Positions 31,372 to 39,935 are shown, counted from the first letter of the stretch. The stretch: DNA of 64,000 nucleotides from Halomonadaceae bacterium T82-2 (GCA_001577635.1 LSBP01000004.1:93841-157840); one strand, 5' to 3'. Notes: generated by a model from the sequence alone, not told the origin. Program-made: numbers and translations.

Positions 31372-32213
31372 GGCCCGGCCTCCGCCAGGGCGCCCTTGTC
31401 GATCCCCTCGAAGGCCTGCACGCGCACCCGCTGGCCGGGGGCATGGTGCCGGGCGGTCTGCTCGGCCACCCAGCGGGCGATATGCTCGACGGTGGTCGGG
31501 GTCGGCAGGATCTCGCAGCGCTCGGCAGGCAGACGCAGATAGAAATGCCCCTGACGCGCGGAATAGCGGATCGCGGTGCTGCCTGCCTCGCTGTCGGGCT
31601 CGCAGTCTTCCGCGTGCAGCAGATAGCGGTCGTCGAGGTATTCGCCCCAGTGGTGCTCCAGGTCCGGACGCCGCCGGCCAGCGCACCAGATGTGCAGCCG
31701 TGAGCGATGGCCGTGGGCAATGCGCTGGCAATTGCCGTCGTGGTGCTTGAGCCCGTGGCTGTAGGTGTAGGCGCCGGCGGCATCGATTATCTCGTCGCGC
31801 AGCATGACCTCCACACCATCGACGCGGGGCGGGGCATGTCGCGTCAGCTGCTCGCTCAGGTGGGTGGCCAGCCGTTCGCGATCGATGCGTGCCCAGGGCA
31901 GCAGGGTATAGGCCTGGCGCGGTGCGCGGATCTCCATCGGGTAGGGGGCGGTGGTGCGGACCATGAGCCCCTCGCGGCATTCGCTCACCGTGACGCCCGC
32001 GGCTGCGGTCGGTACCAGCAGGGTATGGTCGGGGCCGTCATCGATGACGGTCTTGATCCACGGCTTGACGCCGCCGAAGTCGAAGAGCATGCCATCCTCG
32101 CCGAGCTTGCCGTGGAGGGCGACGTCGACGTGCCAGCTGACGCCGATCAGGCCGCGCTCCGGGCTCCACAGCGAGGCATCCAGATGGCTCAGGCCGTTGA
32201 CGAACAGGGTCAT
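31368..32213 (-). CDS. queD: 6-carboxytetrahydropterin synthase family protein, double T-fold
   Basis: 281 residues, more than twice the ~120 of E. coli QueD. QueD converts dihydroneopterin triphosphate to 6-carboxytetrahydropterin in queuosine synthesis. The N-terminal half has MLFDFGGVKPWIK and DDGPDHTLL, as in one T-fold unit. The C-terminal half has the zinc-ligand style YSHGLKHHDGNC and RIAHGHRSRLHIW plus a closing EGIDKGAL. It thus looks like two fused or interleaved T-fold units sharing the active-site elements. It lies between queE (1-base overlap) and ykgJ, which supports the pathway assignment. Confidence 0.82.
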   Translation of the reverse strand: MTLFVNGLSHLDASLWSPERGLIGVSWHVDVALHGKLGEDGMLFDFGGVKPWIKTVIDDGPDHTLLVPTAAAGVTVSECREGLMVRTTAPYPMEIRAPRQAYTLLPWARIDRERLATHLSEQLTRHAPPRVDGVEVMLRDEIIDAAGAYTYSHGLKHHDGNCQRIAHGHRSRLHIWCAGRRRPDLEHHWGEYLDDRYLLHAEDCEPDSEAGSTAIRYSARQGHFYLRLPAERCEILPTPTTVEHIARWVAEQTARHHAPGQRVRVQAFEGIDKGALAEAGP

Positions 32214-32863
32214 CAGTCGATTCCCAGTTGCTTGTGAGTCTGCAGCGACAGGTGCCATTGGGGGTGCGCGAGGCAGAAGGCCAGGCTGGCCGCCAGCGGG
32301 GATTCGTCATTCGCCATGCCGGCGGGACGGGTATCCATCGGCTGCAGGTAGAAATGTCGAAAGGCGAGATCGGCGAAGCGTGCCGGTGGCGCGTCCGGCT
32401 GCGGATAGACCAGCTTGAGTTCGTCGCCCCGGGTGATCGTCAGTTCGGCCCGGCCCTTGGGGCTGACGCACAGCCAGTCGATTCCCTCGGGGGCCGGCAG
32501 GGTACCGTTGGTCTCCACGGCGATCTCGAAGCCCAGTGTATGCATGGCAGCGATCAGGGCGGGATCGAGCTGCAACAGCGGCTCGCCGCCGGTAAAGACC
32601 ACGTACGGGACGGCACGCTCGGTGCCGTCAGGCCACAGTTCAGCCAGGTGCGTCGCCAGCTGTTCGGCATCGGCAAAGCGCCCGCCGTTCTGGCCGTCGG
32701 TACCGATGAAGTCGGTATCGCAGAAGCGACAGAGGCTGCCGGCTCGATCGCGCTCCCGGCCCGACCAGAGATTGCAGCCGGTGAAGCGGCAGAACACGCT
32801 GGGGCGCCCCGTGCGGGCCCCTTCGCCCTGCAGTGAATAGAAGGCTTCCTTGACGCTGTACAT
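32213..32863 (-). CDS. queE: 7-carboxy-7-deazaguanine synthase
   Basis: 216 residues. Radical-SAM enzyme that ring-contracts 6-carboxytetrahydropterin to 7-carboxy-7-deazaguanine. The cluster motif is the proteobacterial variant C-x14-C-x2-C (from FTGC to LCRFCDTD) instead of Cx3Cx2C. FTGGEPLLQ and ETNGTLPAP are the SAM-binding elements. The start MYSVKEAFYSLQGEG matches the family; the frame continues upstream into queC. The stop overlaps the queD start. Confidence 0.93.
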   Translation of the reverse strand: MYSVKEAFYSLQGEGARTGRPSVFCRFTGCNLWSGRERDRAGSLCRFCDTDFIGTDGQNGGRFADAEQLATHLAELWPDGTERAVPYVVFTGGEPLLQLDPALIAAMHTLGFEIAVETNGTLPAPEGIDWLCVSPKGRAELTITRGDELKLVYPQPDAPPARFADLAFRHFYLQPMDTRPAGMANDESPLAASLAFCLAHPQWHLSLQTHKQLGID

Positions 32864-32865
32864 GA

Positions 32866-33558
32866 TCAGCGCCCCGTGGCGGCGTAGGGCAACGGGTCGA
32901 CCTGTCCATGCGCGGCGAAGGCCGCGAGGCGTTCCCGGCAGCTGCCGCACTCGCCACAGGCGGTCTCGCCACCCTGGTAGCACGTCCAGGTCTCGGCGTA
33001 ATCCAGCCCCATGGCCAGGCCGTCGGCGAGAATATCGGCCTTGTCGGCATGCAGGTAGGGCGCCTCGATCGTCACCGGCGAGAAATTGGCGATGGCCGCG
33101 ACATCGTTCATGCGTGCCAGGAACTCGGGGCGGCAATCAGGATAGAGTACATGGTCGCCGCCGTGCGCGCCGTAGAAGCACACCTCGGCACCGATGTTGA
33201 CCGCCTTGGCGATAGCCAGCGACAACAGGATCATGTTGCGGTTGGGCACCACGGTGGCGGTCAGGTTGTCCTCGGCGTAGTCGCCGTCGGGCAGGGCGCG
33301 CTCGGCATCGGTGAGCGCCGAGTTGTCGATCAGCGGGTGGATGGCCTGAATATCGACGACCTGATGGGCGATGCCCAGTTGCTCGCAGACGCGCCGCGCC
33401 GCGTCCAGCTCCCGGTCATGGCGCTGGCCGTAATGGAAGGAGAGCGCGTGAAGCTCGAAGCCTTGGCGCAGGGCGTGGTGCAGCACGGTGTAGGAGTCCA
33501 TGCCGCCGGAATAGATGACGACGGCCCTGGCGGGCGTCGATAGGGTAGTTCGGGTCAT
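32866..33558 (-). CDS. queC: 7-cyano-7-deazaguanine synthase
   Basis: 230 residues. ATP-dependent conversion of carboxy-deazaguanine to preQ0, the step after QueE. It has the PP-loop SGGMDS near the N-terminus, [21 protein letters not shown], and the zinc-binding cysteines in TCYQGG and CGECGSC. It is first in the queC-queE-queD-ykgJ operon. No preQ1 riboswitch was recognisable in its leader; the upstream region holds an inverted-repeat element instead. Confidence 0.96.
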   Translation of the reverse strand: MTRTTLSTPARAVVIYSGGMDSYTVLHHALRQGFELHALSFHYGQRHDRELDAARRVCEQLGIAHQVVDIQAIHPLIDNSALTDAERALPDGDYAEDNLTATVVPNRNMILLSLAIAKAVNIGAEVCFYGAHGGDHVLYPDCRPEFLARMNDVAAIANFSPVTIEAPYLHADKADILADGLAMGLDYAETWTCYQGGETACGECGSCRERLAAFAAHGQVDPLPYAATGR

Positions 33559-33928
33559 TTGGGGTCCTGCCGGAGAATTTATGGCCGTGGGTCACGGTTC
33601 CGGGGTCCGGGCGTCCGGATGGCCGCCCGCGGGCGGCAGGGCGGCATTGTAACGGCAGGGCGCTCGCGGCTCCAGCCGTGGGCAGGGCTATCGCAGTTAG
33701 TCGTCGGCTCGGGACTGATCCGTCGGCAGGCCTGCGAGGGGGCGCTGTGAACCCTTCCCTGGGCGCTACCGACGCCATCCGTGGCGTCGGACCCCCTCCT
33801 CGACCTGCCCCCGGCGCTCCTCGCCCTGCCTAACTGCGATAGCCTTACAGCCGTGGGCGTCGGGCTGGCACTGGTCCCCGGCAATGCGTACCCTCGGGCG
33901 AGAGCTTTCACCGCAAACAGGGACAGGC
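33559..33928. other. 370-bp intergenic region between queC and the SRPBCC gene
   Basis: Non-coding by my reading. The middle is taken up by the inverted-repeat element at 33684-33847. The queC-proximal part is very GC-rich, with overlapping small palindromes (CCGCCCGCGGGCGG). I found no preQ1-type pseudoknot and no clear promoter for either divergent gene. Confidence 0.6.
33684..33847. mobile_element. Small inverted-repeat element (MITE-like) with GGA hairpins
   Basis: The terminal inverted repeats are AGGGCTATCGCAGTTAG (33684-33700) and, inverted at 33830-33846, AAGGCTATCGCAGTTAG: 16 of 17 identical. The 11-base word CAGCCGTGGGC flanks both sides (33673-33683 and 33848-33858) as direct repeats, like a target duplication. 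Inside, on the minus strand, a hairpin at 33769-33790 has a 9-bp stem and the loop CGGA. Next to it is CAGGGAAG; both fit the CsrA/RsmA motif CANGGANG. It has no ORF and so would be non-autonomous. I recognise similar sequence as recurrent in this bacterial group, but cannot count copies. Confidence 0.6.
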
Positions 33929-34339
33929 ATGCCGATCATTGAACACAGCGCTGTATTGCCGGCGCCGCCGGAGCGCGTCTATCCGCTGCTCGCCCGGGTC
34001 GAGAACTTCGTCGACTATTCCGACATGATCACCTCGATCGAGCCGCTCGGCGAGGATCGCTATCGCTGGCAACTTCATGTCATCGGGCGTGACTGGCAGT
34101 TCGATGTGCAGGTGGTCGAGCGTCACGAGCCCCGCGTGCTGGCCTGGGAGTCACTTGCGGGGGTGGCCAACCAGGGGCGTTACACACTGGTTGCCGTGCC
34201 CGAGGGTACGCGGGTCGAACTGTGCGTCAGCTATCAACTGGGCAACCGGTGGCTGGCCAAGGCGGTCGACAAGGCGGCGACCCCGCTGGTGAATCAGGTC
34301 AGTCGCCAGATCCTGTCACGTGTGGAGGCGCGGCTGTAG
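33929..34339 (+). CDS. SRPBCC-family (START-like) protein
   Basis: 136 residues. A helix-grip fold: the N-terminal strand and helix HSAVLPAPPERVYPLLARVENFVDYS, central strands RYRWQLHV and WQFDVQVVER, WESLAGVANQGRYTLV, then a long C-terminal helix. Such proteins bind hydrophobic ligands in a deep pocket. It differs from RatA/COQ10 in key strands and stands alone without rnfH or smpB, so I do not use that name. Ligand and role unknown. The start MPIIEH has AGGGACAGG upstream. Confidence 0.8.
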   Translation: MPIIEHSAVLPAPPERVYPLLARVENFVDYSDMITSIEPLGEDRYRWQLHVIGRDWQFDVQVVERHEPRVLAWESLAGVANQGRYTLVAVPEGTRVELCVSYQLGNRWLAKAVDKAATPLVNQVSRQILSRVEARL

Positions 34340-34404
34340 AGGCGCGTCAGCAGGTAGTAGGCCTGCCGGCGGCGTGTGGCCGATGCCGAGCGCGTGGCGG
34401 TGTC

Positions 34405-34854
34405 TCAGGCCCGGGAGCTGATGCCGCGGCTCCCCGGGCGGGCCTGGCCGTTGGGGCCGTAGAGACTCTTGCTCGCGGTGTCGTTGAGAAAGCGCAGGAT
34501 GCGATGGTTCTGGGTCATGCGCGCTTCGATGAGTATGCCGTTGCGTTGATTGAGCTGCTTGGCGTGCAGGGCGCGTTCCAGGAAACGCTGCCACGTCGGC
34601 TGGCAGCCGGCATCGATGGCCGCCTGTTCCGAAGCGCGGCGGGTGTCGCCGTAGCCGAGGGTTTTCATAGCATTGCGACGCTGGGTTTCCAGTGATTCCA
34701 GACGCGCCATGTGAGCTTGCTTGTCGCTGGCCTGTTGCTGCAGCTGCTCGCCGTCGACATCGGCCTGAGACAGCGAGCGATGCTCGGTTTCCAGCAGCTC
34801 GATAAAGGCGTCGAGATGCTTGAGTTCACGTTCGAGATGCTGGGCCAGGCTCAT
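34405..34854 (-). CDS. flgN: Flagellar export chaperone FlgN
   Basis: 149 residues, almost all helical. Cytoplasmic chaperone for the hook-filament junction proteins FlgK and FlgL. The start MSLAQHLERELKHLDAFIEL is typical, and the charged coiled-coil body and disordered tail (GQARPGSRG) fit the family. Identification rests on this pattern and on the position directly after flgM, as in other flagellar clusters; sequence identity in this family is low. Confidence 0.88.
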   Translation of the reverse strand: MSLAQHLERELKHLDAFIELLETEHRSLSQADVDGEQLQQQASDKQAHMARLESLETQRRNAMKTLGYGDTRRASEQAAIDAGCQPTWQRFLERALHAKQLNQRNGILIEARMTQNHRILRFLNDTASKSLYGPNGQARPGSRGISSRA

Positions 34855-34889
34855 GCTCGGTCTCCGGAGTTCAAAGGGGCGCCGCGACG

Positions 34890-35162
34890 TCAGTCGAGCA
34901 GGTCGCGTACGCTCTGGATGAGGCCGTCGGCGATGCGCTCGGGCCGAATCTCGAGCCGTCCCTCGCTGATCGCCTGACGCACCTCGGCCACGCGCGCGGT
35001 ATCGATGTCGCGGGTGGCATCCTGGGTTCTGTCGCTCAGATGTGCCACCGAGGTGGCGCTGGCGCCCCGGGTATCGCCGTCCTCGGCGCGCGACGGCTTG
35101 CCGGTCCGGGTGGCGTCACTCTGGGTGGGGCGCTGCAGGGGATGAGAACCATCGATCTTCAC
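34890..35162 (-). CDS. flgM: Anti-sigma-28 factor FlgM
   Basis: 90 residues. Binds FliA and holds back late flagellar genes until the hook is complete and FlgM is exported. It has a disordered N-terminal half and a C-terminal FliA-binding helix region (VAEVRQAISEGRLEIRPERIADGLI). The start is a GTG at 35162 (MKIDGSHPL, the family N-terminus) preceded by GAGAG; a second GTG three codons upstream is less well spaced. A near-consensus FliA promoter lies upstream, giving the usual feedback loop. flgN follows. Confidence 0.93.
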   Translation of the reverse strand: MKIDGSHPLQRPTQSDATRTGKPSRAEDGDTRGASATSVAHLSDRTQDATRDIDTARVAEVRQAISEGRLEIRPERIADGLIQSVRDLLD

Positions 35163-35197
35163 GGGGCACACTCTCTTTGGGCATCGGCTTTCCCTGT

Positions 35198-35224
35198 TTA
35201 TCGACGGACGGCGGGAAAACTTTA
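35198..35224 (-). promoter_or_regulatory. Sigma-28 (FliA) promoter of flgM-flgN
   Basis: On the minus strand TAAAGTTT-N11-GTCGATAA, against the consensus TAAAGTTT-N11-GCCGATAA. One mismatch; it lies 36 bases upstream of the start codon. Confidence 0.88.
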
Positions 35225-35271
35225 GCCCGTGGCTGCGACTGGGCGTGCCATCAGTGTAGTGGTGCGGTCCC

Positions 35272-35988
35272 TCATAAGTCGATGGCGAGTCGGCGCGGGC
35301 CGATGACGCGTCCCCTCAGGATCTTTCGATCCCCGGCGCGCACGCGAACCTGCTCGCCCATGGCGCCGTTGTCCAGCGCCTCGGCCTCTCGACTCACTTC
35401 GAAGCCGGGCCCTCTGGCGATCACCGTGACGCGTTGTCCACGTTTGACCAGGTCCCTGGGATGCAGCTGGTAGGCGCGCAGCGGCCTGTCGGCTTGCAGC
35501 CGGCTCGTCGCGACCTGGCCGACGATGGCCCCGGGATCGCGAACGATGTCCCTCGGCAGCTTCTCGAGTCGCCCTTCCGCGAGCTGCAGGTCGTTGCGGG
35601 CGATAACGCTGCCACGGTCCAGGTCATGGGCGACGGTCACGTAGCGTACACGCACCGACACATCGGCCTGCAGGTAGCGGGTCTGCCGGCGTCCGCCGGG
35701 ACCCTCGCAGTGCACGCCCACCGAGACTCGCCCATAGTGCCGTTGCCCGTTGTCGGGCAGAAAGGGCTGCGGGTCATCGCAGTGGCTGAAGACGGCCGAC
35801 GGCGTATGGACCTTGACGCCGGCCACTTCGCCGAGTTCGCCGGCCTGCCGGGTCAGTAGCTGGGTGACGCGCTGGGTCAGTACATCGCTGGTGGCATCGG
35901 CCCCCCCGGAAAACAGCAGACCGAATATCAGGGCGAAGAAGATTGTCCCCCGTGGCCAGACCTGCCGCTGCCGGATTGATTGGCGCAT
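35272..35988 (-). CDS. flgA: Flagellar P-ring assembly chaperone FlgA
   Basis: 238 residues. Periplasmic chaperone for FlgI during P-ring formation. N-terminal signal peptide (hydrophobic FFALIFGLLFSGGADA, residues ~17-32), then the SAF/ChapFlgA domain with DLDRGSVIARNDLQLAEG and VKRGQRVTVIARGPGFEV. GGGGGGAAG precedes the ATG. It is divergent from flgB, as in E. coli. flgM downstream has its own promoter. Confidence 0.95.
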   Translation of the reverse strand: MRQSIRQRQVWPRGTIFFALIFGLLFSGGADATSDVLTQRVTQLLTRQAGELGEVAGVKVHTPSAVFSHCDDPQPFLPDNGQRHYGRVSVGVHCEGPGGRRQTRYLQADVSVRVRYVTVAHDLDRGSVIARNDLQLAEGRLEKLPRDIVRDPGAIVGQVATSRLQADRPLRAYQLHPRDLVKRGQRVTVIARGPGFEVSREAEALDNGAMGEQVRVRAGDRKILRGRVIGPRRLAIDL

Positions 35989-36147
35989 GGCTTCCCCCCT
36001 GATCGTTGCCGCCAGATTCTAGGCCCCGACACCAGCGATCAAGCGCGGAAATGGTGCCCAAACCGGGGGCTGTTTCGGCCTTTGTCATGACAAGGGGGCG
36101 TCTATTCTCGCAGGCTGAAATTTCCCCATCCAAGGCAGGGGCCGGAC
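35989..36147. promoter_or_regulatory. flgA-flgB divergent control region
   Basis: 159 bp between the divergent flgA and flgB. It holds the perfect 12-bp palindrome TTGTCATGACAA (36082-36093). This overlaps a possible flgB -35 (TTTGTC), with TATTCT 16 bases downstream. A clear sigma-54 GG-N10-GC site was not found. Confidence 0.45.
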
Positions 36148-36561
36148 ATGATCGATCAGCTCGAGGGGGCGCTGCGCTACAACCAGGAGGCGCTCAACCT
36201 GCGTGCCGAGCGCCAGAAGGTGCTGGCCAGCAACATCGCCAACGCCGATACGCCCAACTACAAGGCACGCGACTTTGACTTTGCCGGCGAGCTGTCGCGC
36301 GTCATGCAGCAGGGCCGGGGCGATGATGGCGGCCTGTCGCTGTCGCGCACCTCGAGCCGTCACATTCCGGCCCATGCGCCCGCCGCGACGTCGCTGGATC
36401 TGCGCTATCGCGTGCCGGACCAGCCCAGCCTGGACGGCAATACCGTCGACATGAACCGGGAACGGGCGGCCTTCGCCGACAACTCGGTACGTTATCAGGC
36501 GGCGCTGACCTTCATGAAACGCCAGATTCAGGGCCTCAAGTCGGCCATGCAACCGGAGTAA
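36148..36561 (+). CDS. flgB: Flagellar proximal rod protein FlgB
   Basis: 137 residues. Forms the proximal rod with FlgC and FlgF. The N-terminal rod motif [28 protein letters not shown] is characteristic, and the C-terminal helix ([26 protein letters not shown]) completes the coiled-coil core. First gene of flgBCDEFGHIJ; flgC starts 5 bases after the stop. Confidence 0.97.
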   Translation: MIDQLEGALRYNQEALNLRAERQKVLASNIANADTPNYKARDFDFAGELSRVMQQGRGDDGGLSLSRTSSRHIPAHAPAATSLDLRYRVPDQPSLDGNTVDMNRERAAFADNSVRYQAALTFMKRQIQGLKSAMQPE

Positions 36562-36565
36562 GCCG

Positions 36566-36973
36566 ATGTCCATGTTCAGCATCTTCGATATCTCCAGCTC
36601 GGCAATGAGCGCCCAGTCCAAGCGCATGAACGTGACCGCCAGCAACCTGGCCAACGCCGACAGCGTGGCCGGGCCGGACGGCGAGCCCTATCGCGCCAAG
36701 CAGGTCATCTTCGAGACACGCTCGGACGTCACCAGCGGCGTCGGCGGGGTACAGGTCAGCCGGGTGGTCGATGATCCCAGCCCGATGCGGCGCGAGTATC
36801 GGCCCGACAGCCCCATGGCCGACGATCAGGGCTACGTCACCATGCCCAACGTCGAACCGGTCGACGAGATGGTCAACATGATTTCCGCCTCGCGTTCCTA
36901 CCAGGCCAACGTCGAGGTGATGAATACCAGCAAGTCACTGATGCTCAAGACACTGAGTCTGGGCGACAACTGA
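36566..36973 (+). CDS. flgC: Flagellar basal-body rod protein FlgC
   Basis: 135 residues. Proximal rod subunit. It has the N-terminal [20 protein letters not shown] motif and C-terminal [30 protein letters not shown], both diagnostic of rod and hook proteins. It is tightly coupled to flgB and followed by flgD after 35 bases. Confidence 0.97.
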   Translation: MSMFSIFDISSSAMSAQSKRMNVTASNLANADSVAGPDGEPYRAKQVIFETRSDVTSGVGGVQVSRVVDDPSPMRREYRPDSPMADDQGYVTMPNVEPVDEMVNMISASRSYQANVEVMNTSKSLMLKTLSLGDN

Positions 36974-37008
36974 TCGGCCCGGTTTCGTCCATTGTCAGGA
37001 GGCCCCGC

Positions 37009-37695
37009 ATGGCCAACACCATCGACCCGAGCGTGCTCAACAACATGAACCTCGGCGCCGCCGCCAAGAAGGCGGCGGGATCGGGTTCGACCGAAGACCT
37101 CAGCAACAGCTTCATGACCCTGCTGGTAACCCAGCTGAAGAACCAGAATCCCATGAAGCCCATGGAAAATGCCGAAATGACCTCGCAGCTGGCGCAGATC
37201 AACACGGTCAACGGCATCAACCAGCTCAACGACACCCTGGATAGCCTCACCAGCCAGATCGATACCGGCCAGTCGCTGCAGGCGGCCGCGCTGATCGGCC
37301 AGGGCGTGCTGGTGCCGGGGGATCAGGTGCTCAAGAAGGACGACGCCACCACGCCCTTCGGCGTCGAGCTGGACAGCCCGGCGGACACCGTGAAGGTGTC
37401 CATCGTCGGCCAGAACGGCGAGGTGGTGCGCACCATCGACCCGCAACAGGTGGGCGCCCTGCAGGCCGGCACCCAATCCTTCGTCTGGGACGGCACCCGC
37501 AATGACGGCACCACGGCACCGGACGGCGCCTATCGCGTGCGTGTCGAGGCTACCCAGGACGACAAGGCCGTGCCGGTCACCGCGCTGAACTATGCCCAGG
37601 TCAACGGTGTAGTCACCACCGACAGCGGCCCGCGGCTCGACCTGGGCGCGATTCGCGGGCAGGTCGGGCTGGATGCAGTCCGCCAGATTCTTTGA
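37009..37695 (+). CDS. flgD: Flagellar hook assembly protein FlgD (hook cap)
   Basis: 228 residues. Forms the temporary scaffold cap on which FlgE polymerises. The N-terminal export region contains FMTLLVTQLKNQNPMKPMENAEMTSQLAQ, the hallmark of FlgD, followed by Tudor/FNIII-like domains with SFVWDGTRNDGTTAPDGAYRVRVEA. It lies directly before flgE. Confidence 0.97.
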   Translation: MANTIDPSVLNNMNLGAAAKKAAGSGSTEDLSNSFMTLLVTQLKNQNPMKPMENAEMTSQLAQINTVNGINQLNDTLDSLTSQIDTGQSLQAAALIGQGVLVPGDQVLKKDDATTPFGVELDSPADTVKVSIVGQNGEVVRTIDPQQVGALQAGTQSFVWDGTRNDGTTAPDGAYRVRVEATQDDKAVPVTALNYAQVNGVVTTDSGPRLDLGAIRGQVGLDAVRQIL

Positions 37696-37743
37696 GTCAC
37701 CCTTTTAAAACAGAACATTCGGTATACGTAGGGGAAGGCAATC

Positions 37744-39084
37744 ATGGGTTTTTCACAGGCACTCAGCGGGGTCGGTGCGGCCTCTCAGCAGCTCGACGTC
37801 GTCGGCAACAACATCGCCAACTCGCAGACCTCGGGTTTCAAGAGCTCGTCGGTGCAGTTCGCCGACGTGTTCGCAAACAGCCAGATTGGCCTGGGGACCC
37901 GCGTCTCCGGCGTTCTGCAGGACTTCAGCAACGGCAATCTGGAATCCACTGGACGCAATCTGGATCTGGCGATCACCGGCAGCGGCTTCTTCCGCTTCGA
38001 GCAGGATGGCCAGGTCGGTTATTCTCGCAACGGCCAGCTGACCATGACCGCCGATGGGGATCTGGTCAACGCTCAGGGCGCTAAGTTGATGGGCTATGGC
38101 CTTTCGGGTGGTCCTTTTTCGAAGGTCGTGACCGGCGGGCAGCCGGTTGCATTGAACATCCCGTCTGACGATATGCCGGCTCAGGCGACTGGAGTGGATA
38201 CTGGAGTCAAGGCCGTCTACAACCTGGACGCCAGTGTTGATCAGAATGACAGTTCCGCTCTGAGCACTGTCAATCTCACTGCGCAGCTGGATGACAACTC
38301 GGGGCAAAAGCTGGACGTCCCCGTTGATTATAATTATTCAAACAGCTTTACTCTTTATGATTCACTGGGTAATCAGCGTAATGCTACCGTCTATTTCAAG
38401 AAATCTGGGGATAACACTTGGCAAAGTACCTTGGCAGTAGATGGGGTCTTGTCAGCCAGTAGCTTTACAGATAGTAATGGCGATGGTGTGAATGATACGG
38501 CCCAGCTTAACAATCAATTCACAATGAACTTTGACCCCAACGGGTCGTTGGCCGGAGTGTTGCAAAACGGAACACTTACGACTCCTGCTGCCACTCCTTC
38601 TATAACATTCAATAGTGACCAGCTTGGAGGCGGCGCGGACCAGTTAAACTTTGATTTTTCTTTAGCGGGAACGACCCAGTTCGCCAATGATTCTACCCAA
38701 AATTCCTTGGTCCAGGATGGTTATACATCGGGCTCTTTGATCGGTGTCAGTGTGGCTGATGATGGTACAGTCATGCGCAACTACACGAATGAGAAGTCGG
38801 TAGCGGCAGGCAAGATTGCCATGGCCAACTTCCGTAACCCGGAAGGCCTCAAGGCTTCCGGCGACAACATGTGGGCAGCAACTGAGTCCTCGGGGGCCGA
38901 GGTGCTGGGCACCGCCGGCGTCGGTCAGTTTGGCGGCATTGCACCGGAAACCCTGGAGCAGTCCAACGTCGACCTGACCCAAGAGCTGGTCAACCTGATC
39001 ATCGCCCAGCGCAACTATCAGGCCAACACCAACTCGATCCGTACCCAGTCCGAGGTGATGGACCAGATCGCGCAGCTGCGCTGA
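37744..39084 (+). CDS. flgE: Flagellar hook protein FlgE
   Basis: 446 residues. Subunit of the hook, the universal joint. The conserved ends are GFSQALSGVGAASQQLDVV with NNIANSQTSGFKSS at the N-terminus and NVDLTQELVNLIIAQRNYQAN at the C-terminus. The middle (residues ~135-360, bases ~38150-38820) is the surface-exposed, variable D1/D2 part; it is visibly AT-richer, with codons such as TTA, ATA, AAT and TAT that neighbours avoid. This suggests replacement by recombination or diversifying selection. Confidence 0.96.
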   Translation: MGFSQALSGVGAASQQLDVVGNNIANSQTSGFKSSSVQFADVFANSQIGLGTRVSGVLQDFSNGNLESTGRNLDLAITGSGFFRFEQDGQVGYSRNGQLTMTADGDLVNAQGAKLMGYGLSGGPFSKVVTGGQPVALNIPSDDMPAQATGVDTGVKAVYNLDASVDQNDSSALSTVNLTAQLDDNSGQKLDVPVDYNYSNSFTLYDSLGNQRNATVYFKKSGDNTWQSTLAVDGVLSASSFTDSNGDGVNDTAQLNNQFTMNFDPNGSLAGVLQNGTLTTPAATPSITFNSDQLGGGADQLNFDFSLAGTTQFANDSTQNSLVQDGYTSGSLIGVSVADDGTVMRNYTNEKSVAAGKIAMANFRNPEGLKASGDNMWAATESSGAEVLGTAGVGQFGGIAPETLEQSNVDLTQELVNLIIAQRNYQANTNSIRTQSEVMDQIAQLR

Positions 39085-39153
39085 TGTCGTGGGCCGCCGG
39101 GCCGGCGCCTTGCCGGCCCGGGGGAGCAACTGTCCAGCCGGAAACCCAACAGC

Positions 39154-39909
39154 ATGGATCGTCTTCTCTATACCGCCATGAGCGGCGCCCGCCAGAGCAT
39201 GGACCAGCAGGCGGTGATCAACAACAACCTGGCCAACGTGACGACCACGGGCTTTCGCGGCCAGCTCAACGCCATGCGCGCCGTGCCGGTGCAGGGCGAG
39301 GGCCTGCCCACGCGGGCTTCCGTGATGGCCTCCACGCCGGGCAGCGACTTTTCAGCCGGGCCGCTGAACACTACCGGTCGGCCCATGGACGTGGCGATCG
39401 ACGGCGATGGCTGGCTGTCGGTGCAGACGCCCGATGGCGAGGCCTACACCCGGCGTGGTGACCTGCAGGTCGATGCCAATGGCGTCGTCAACGTGCAGGG
39501 CCGCCCGGTGCTGGGCGTCAACGGGCCGATCGTGGTGCCGCTGGGTGCGGATGTGCGCATCGGCAGCGACGGCACGCTCAGCGCCCAGGTGCCGGGGACA
39601 GACCCGGTGGCGCGGGGGCCGGCCGGGCAGCTCAAGCTGGTCAATCCGCAGCCCGGTGATCTGGTGCGTGGCGACGATGGCCTGTTCCGCCCCCGGCCCG
39701 ATGCCAACGGTCAGGCGCCGGCGGCCCTGCAGGCCGATGACACCGTGCGGGTGGTGAGTGGCGCGCTCGAGGGCAGCAACGTCAGCCCCACCGAGGCCAT
39801 GGTGGCGATGATCGACAGCGCGCGCCGTTACGACATGCAGATGAAAGTGATTTCCAGCGCCGACGAGAATGCACAGCGGGCCAACAGTCTGCTGTCCGTC
39901 ACCAGCTGA
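39154..39909 (+). CDS. flgF: Flagellar basal-body rod protein FlgF
   Basis: 251 residues. Proximal rod protein. N-terminal [28 protein letters not shown] and C-terminal [28 protein letters not shown] match FlgF. The central part with [29 protein letters not shown] is the shared hook/rod domain. It is followed by flgG after 26 bases. Confidence 0.96.
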   Translation: MDRLLYTAMSGARQSMDQQAVINNNLANVTTTGFRGQLNAMRAVPVQGEGLPTRASVMASTPGSDFSAGPLNTTGRPMDVAIDGDGWLSVQTPDGEAYTRRGDLQVDANGVVNVQGRPVLGVNGPIVVPLGADVRIGSDGTLSAQVPGTDPVARGPAGQLKLVNPQPGDLVRGDDGLFRPRPDANGQAPAALQADDTVRVVSGALEGSNVSPTEAMVAMIDSARRYDMQMKVISSADENAQRANSLLSVTS

Positions 39910-39935
39910 GTATCGATTTCCAGGGAGCCAACGAA

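Noticed and set aside
33559..33928. preQ1 riboswitch or small ORFs upstream of queC
   Set aside because: The A-rich preQ1 aptamer tail and compact pseudoknot were not found. The small frames here are GC artefacts crossing the inverted-repeat element.
33929..34339. RatA / ubiquinone-binding COQ10 homologue
   Set aside because: Same fold class, but the strands and C-terminal helix do not match RatA, and the usual neighbours rnfH and smpB are absent. Kept as SRPBCC of unknown role.
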